Shown here: piece after piece, positions 60,406 through 64,000 of the stretch | How the letters are laid out: every line of letters starts with the position of its first letter | How positions within the stretch are numbered: position 1 is the stretch's first letter | From: Brachypterus glaber | Lineage: Eukaryota; Arthropoda; Insecta; Coleoptera; Kateretidae | NCBI GenBank assembly: GCA_958510825.1 | Contig: OY294046.1 | Span: 73,665,808-73,729,807, forward strand | Direction: 5' to 3' | DNA length: 64,000 nt | The notes under the pieces: generated by a model | Database searches by the model: none | Seen by the model: only the letters and a program-made list of their open reading frames with translations | Told to the model about the DNA's origin: nothing | Position numbers and translations under genes: made by a program

Positions 60406-60755
60406 TAAAGAGCGGTCCAAAAGTCATTCCCCCTCTTAACTTTTGAACGAGTTGAGATATAGACTTCAAATTTGGAACACTGAAATCAGATCCGTAAAAA
60501 AATTGTTTAAAAAATTAAAAAATATATAGTCAAATAGAGAATTTTATTTTCTTTAAAATAATGTATTACACTACCACCTTTCCATTAAAAAAAAACTCCC
60601 CGCATGCCCCTGCTCACATTTTAAGAGCTGAAAGTATTAAATATATGCTAAAAGATAGTTTAAGTTGTCTTATTTAAGAGTTCTAAATTTGAAGTCGATA
60701 TCTCAACTCGTTTAAAAGTTAGGTGGGGGAGGGGTGAGTTTTGATTCGCACTGTA
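60406..60755. mobile_element. TIR element, 'cggtccaaaagtca' family, copy 3, in spalt intron
   Basis: agagcggtccaaaagtcatt at the left and agttttgattcgcactgt at the right; a shorter, more diverged copy than 3601-4306 with most of the interior lost. Confidence 0.75.
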
Positions 60756-61322
60756 TAAACAATATTCTTGTAATTTTATTGTAACTTCATTGCTTTGCAT
60801 TATTTTTTCTTCTTATTCATCGTTACAAAGTCCTGAAGGCTTAGATTTAACGAAACTAGTCGACGCGCCGCGGCGCGCCATGACAGAATAATTTTATTCG
60901 TTCTTTAACCCAAGACTTTTTTTTAATAAGTGTGATTTATTAAAATGTGCATGTGATTGAATTTGAGCGGGCTATTTATGTCGACACAATAGATTTGGAG
61001 ACGTCTCAAATTAACTTGTTGGCTTTTGGCCAGTTATAAGTTATGTCGAATGTCTAAGTGGTCTATTTTTGATTAAGAATCTCTTTTTTGTGTTTAATGT
61101 TTGTCATTGCAAAGATCGATGATTTTAAAACAAGCAAAAAGTTTGCTGCAAAGACAAAGCATTGCTTTACCTCTAAAAAAGGTTTTTTGCCAAGCGATGT
61201 CTCACATACTTTTTATCGTAATAAATGTAGTAGTTATTTATGTCCCATTTGTGCATAAATTTCTTAGAAATTTTTAATATTAAAAACAACTTTCTACTAT
61301 AAAGAAAAAAAATAAATTTTAT

Positions 61323-61378
61323 GGTCTGTTTTTTCAAGCAAGATAGTAAATTAAAAATCGCACAGTAAATATTTTTAT
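61323..61378. repeat. solo left end of the gtctgtttt MITE
   Basis: atggtctgttttttcaagca through cgcacagtaaatattt matches the left arm of 17844-18055. The right arm is missing and the next element begins at once. Confidence 0.6.
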
Positions 61379-61705
61379 CCAATACATAATAAGACAATTA
61401 CCAGCTTTATTTTAAATAGATAAACTCAATAATAACCCCCGCGTGGCTATTACTTTATTGAGTGGATAATTATTTATTTTACCCACTCAACTGTCACTTG
61501 TCAAATTATTTTCTTGTAAATGTCATTAAAATGTTTAATAAAAATATGAATTCCTAAGCTATTTATTGGATAAAACCTTGTATGGCAATCATGGGTAAAC
61601 GGATATTGCCCTCTCGAAAATTAACCTGCTTGGCTATCGCCTCGCAGGTTAATTTTCTCATGGGCAATATTTTACTTTACCCACTAGTACCATAAATAAC
61701 TATTA
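61368..61705. mobile_element. single-arm 'ttatccaatacat' element in spalt intron
   Basis: Matches 21036-21385, with a smaller internal hairpin (aacctgcttggctatcgcct / aggtt). It ends about 270 bases before the candidate cassette exon. Confidence 0.75.
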
Positions 61706-61976
61706 TTATTGACAAAAAGTCATTTTTAAACTATTTTACAGGGAAGCATAACTTTATTTGTAGTTTATTTGTAGATTGCGATTGTCAGTTTTTTTCATGC
61801 ATGTTGTTTTTATGTGTAGATTTTGTTCTTACAACTAATAATTATAAAATAATTATTGCTTGTATCATCACCTGCAATACACATCACATCGTAAAAGACC
61901 GATTCCATTAGCTTCTCATTTTGTTTTTGTTTTTTGTGTTGTCTGTTTTTTGACTGACCATGTGTGTGTATTTCAG

Positions 61977-62126
61977 GATGGTTGTGTGTGCAAGCAGAGG
62001 CGTATCCAGGATGAAGCTGAGCCTTGGAGAGCGCGTAAAAGGAAACCTGCTCCTCGCAAATCTATACCTTCAGTATTTCCCTTACCGATGAGCCCTGGAT
62101 ACGCCTCGAACTGGATGCATATGGCG
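61977..62126 (+). CDS. salm: candidate 50-codon cassette exon inside the spalt gene
   Basis: An open segment of exactly 150 bases is bounded by a good acceptor (ctgaccatgtgtgtgtatttcag, shortened: tgtgtgtatttcag, ending 61976) and a donor gcg|gtaagg (GT at 62127). It starts and ends in phase 0, the same phase as the intron it sits in, so inclusion would not shift the frame. It would place 50 residues between GFSTK and GNMKQ, separating the Cys pair from the His pair of a C2H2 finger. The product is basic in the middle (WRARKRKPAPRKS), NLS-like, with no domain I recognise. A perfect 14-bp inverted repeat (61997-62010 with 62094-62107) lies within it; its left copy begins cagaggcgtatccagg, which resembles hAT transposon ends. 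It may therefore be an exonised repeat, a real regulated exon, or a decoy. Transcript evidence is not available here. Confidence 0.45.
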
Positions 62127-62375
62127 GTAAGGGCCGCCAATATCGATACCAAAGCTCAAAAAGGCATCAACTTAAGAGTTTTATTTCATTGCTATTTTGA
62201 CGCCTATCAAGTTAAGAAACCGAATAAATATTATTAGAAGTCCTCATTTTTTTTTAATAAAAAAATTAAGGATTATTAAAGTAAAATGTTTTTTTTTTGA
62301 CTTCTTGCCTTTTTGAATTCACGTATTGATATTTGTTACGTTAACAATATATCTACAACATATTTTATATTTTAG

Positions 62376-62694
62376 GGCAATATGAAGCAACACATGCTTA
62401 CCCACAAAATCCGGGATATGCCTCCACACATGTTTGATAACAAGCCATCTTCGATGTCTGGAGATGATTCTACTCCGCTACCTCCAAGTACACCTTTGAG
62501 AGAACAGCCTTCCAGTGACGGTGAACAGCAACATCCTCATCAGCCTCATACACCTCAGCCACAACCACAACCTCAGCCGCCTCTGATTCAAGTTCCTCAA
62601 CCCCCTCCGCCTCAATGTGAAATTAAACCAGATCCTCAACCAATAAAAAGAGAACCGACTGAGACTGAACTTCCTCTTTCAAAACGCCCGCCGA
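62376..62694 (+). CDS. salm: spalt, exon completing the finger pair plus Pro/Gln-rich linker
   Basis: This 319-base exon starts on a codon boundary after tattttatattttag and encodes GNMKQHMLTHKIRDM, which supplies the two histidines of the finger begun in the exon at 59963. A Ser/Pro/Gln-rich linker follows, with a repeated PQPQPQPQPP stretch and an IKRE sumoylation-type motif (psi-K-x-E). The donor ccga|gtaagt (GT at 62695) leaves one base of a split codon, so the gene continues downstream. From family knowledge, the rest should hold the C-terminal finger pair and the stop codon; neither is in the window. The 2279-base intron before it carries two transposable elements and the candidate cassette exon. 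Confidence 0.93.
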
Positions 62695-62766
62695 GTAAGT
62701 ATATTTATATTTTTTAATCTGTCATTGGTGGAACTATTCTTGCATATCTGTACATATATTTTTAAA

Positions 62767-64000
62767 GAACCTGACACACATATAATTAATTTCGGGGGTA
62801 AACATTAAATTAGGAAAATTGCAGCCAAATTAAATGACCAGTTCCGGAGAAAAACGCTTTTAAAAATCTAATTTTATGACAGATTTTTTGACGCATATTA
62901 AGATTATTTTTTACTTACGTAAATATTAACTTAATTAGCCATTTTAGGTTTATTATACTCTATTAATTAAAGAACAGGCAAGATAAATATTACATAAAAG
63001 GCTTTATTATCATTTACTTACATGTGATTCTATAAACATTTTAAAACTTTGTGAAACTTTCACATGCTGGCATTTCCACGTGTTTGCTAATTATCTGCAT
63101 ATTTTCGGTTACATTTTTGCTTGATTATGTTGAAACATGGTTTGGTACATCGACAAATATTTTATAATTATATATTTTAGATTTTCTTGATATATTTTTC
63201 CAAAAATAATTCTGAGGCTTGACAAATCTGTCATCATATTTTCATAGGTAAAATATATTATTGAGATTGCCTAGCAACAAATTTTAATAAATATTACTAT
63301 AAAGGGTTCACTAATGAATTAAGTTTTAAAAAATCAAACTTTTAGTCATCATTTTTTTAAAATAATATCTCTTCACTATAAGTATACGTACGTTAAATTA
63401 TGGATCTCAATATTTTTGATTTTCGCAATTGGGTAATGAATTAAGTTGTTGCTAGGCAATCTCAATAATATGTTTTGCATATGAAAATATCATGAGAGAT
63501 TTGTCAACCATCAGATATTGTTTTGAAAAAATATATCAAGAAAATCTAAAATATATAATTATAAAATATTTGTCGATATACCAAACTATGTTTTAACATA
63601 ATCAAGCAAAAATCTAACAGAAAATATGCAAATAATTAGCAAACACGTGAAAAATGCCAGCATGTGGAAGTTTCACAAAGTTTTAAAATTTTTATAGAAT
63701 CACATGTAAGTAAATGATAATAAAGCCTTTTATGTAATATTTATCTTGCCTGTTCTTTAATTAATAGAGTATAATAAACGTAAAATGGCTAATTAAGTTA
63801 ATATTTACATAAGTAAAAAATAACCTTAATATACGTCAAAAAATCTGTCATAAAATTAGATTTTTAAAAGCGTTTTTCTCCGAAACTGGTCATTTAATTT
63901 GGCTGCAATTTTCCTAATTTAATGTTTACCCCCGAAATTACAAAATATAAAAATTTGAGGCAGTTTGACTGAGGCCCAGGAACCCCCCTATATGTGTGCC
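62767..64000. repeat. 1.2-kb foldback element, copy 2, runs off the window
   Basis: Begins aagaacctgacacacatata and ends with cctatatgtgtgcc at the last base, so the final few bases are outside. Same family as 19619-20776, in opposite loop orientation, with an extra segment of about 130 bases (63320-63445) bounded by taatgaattaag on both sides. It lies in the intron after the exon at 62376. Confidence 0.85.

Overview
This window looks like AT-rich, repeat-crowded insect nuclear DNA, plausibly from a beetle or another insect with a large genome. The evidence is an intron-split animal transcription factor gene, Penelope-like and LINE retroelement remnants, many MITE and foldback elements, and one scaffold gap. 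No bacterial-type genes, rRNA or intact tRNA genes are visible.

The only recognisable host gene is the plus-strand spalt (sal/salm, SALL-family) zinc-finger transcription factor in the last 9.4 kb. Four ordinary coding exons are visible: 54649-57536, 58606-58882, 59963-60096 and 62376-62694. Their splice sites and reading frames agree. A possible fifth exon, 61977-62126, is a 50-codon cassette that begins and ends on codon boundaries and would split a zinc finger. The short first coding exon expected for this family (it should encode the MSRRKQ repression motif) was not found, so the upstream 54 kb is probably a long first intron or upstream regulatory DNA. The 3' end of the gene, with the last finger pair, lies beyond base 64000.

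The region 1-54600 holds no convincing host exon. It is a mosaic of repeats: foldback elements (91-530, 5052-6040, 19619-20776, 48424-49240); a TIR family ending in a 'cggtccaaaagtca' motif (3601-4306, 21888-22833, 60406-60755), one copy of which carries a nested piggyBac-like MITE with TTAA duplication; six copies of a Helentron/HINE-like family with GACA microsatellites (6113, 29507, 35346, 44201, 46646, 49296); a 255-bp MITE with three copies in tandem (18206-19022); a LINE reverse-transcriptase C-terminus (24440-24881); a tRNA-derived SINE (31034-31320); and several Penelope-like remnants with GIY-YIG endonuclease coding sequence and hammerhead-ribozyme-like motifs (8571-9632, 42630-43445, 45424-45716, 48160-48235). 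A 200-N gap lies at 50357-50556.

Each sal intron seen in full contains a foldback or TIR element. One near-palindrome ends about 10-15 bases before an exon acceptor. The most interesting items for follow-up are the finger-splitting cassette exon with a 14-bp inverted repeat resembling a hAT terminus, and the set of hammerhead motifs with covarying stems. All identifications come from reading the sequence and from family knowledge; no database search was run.
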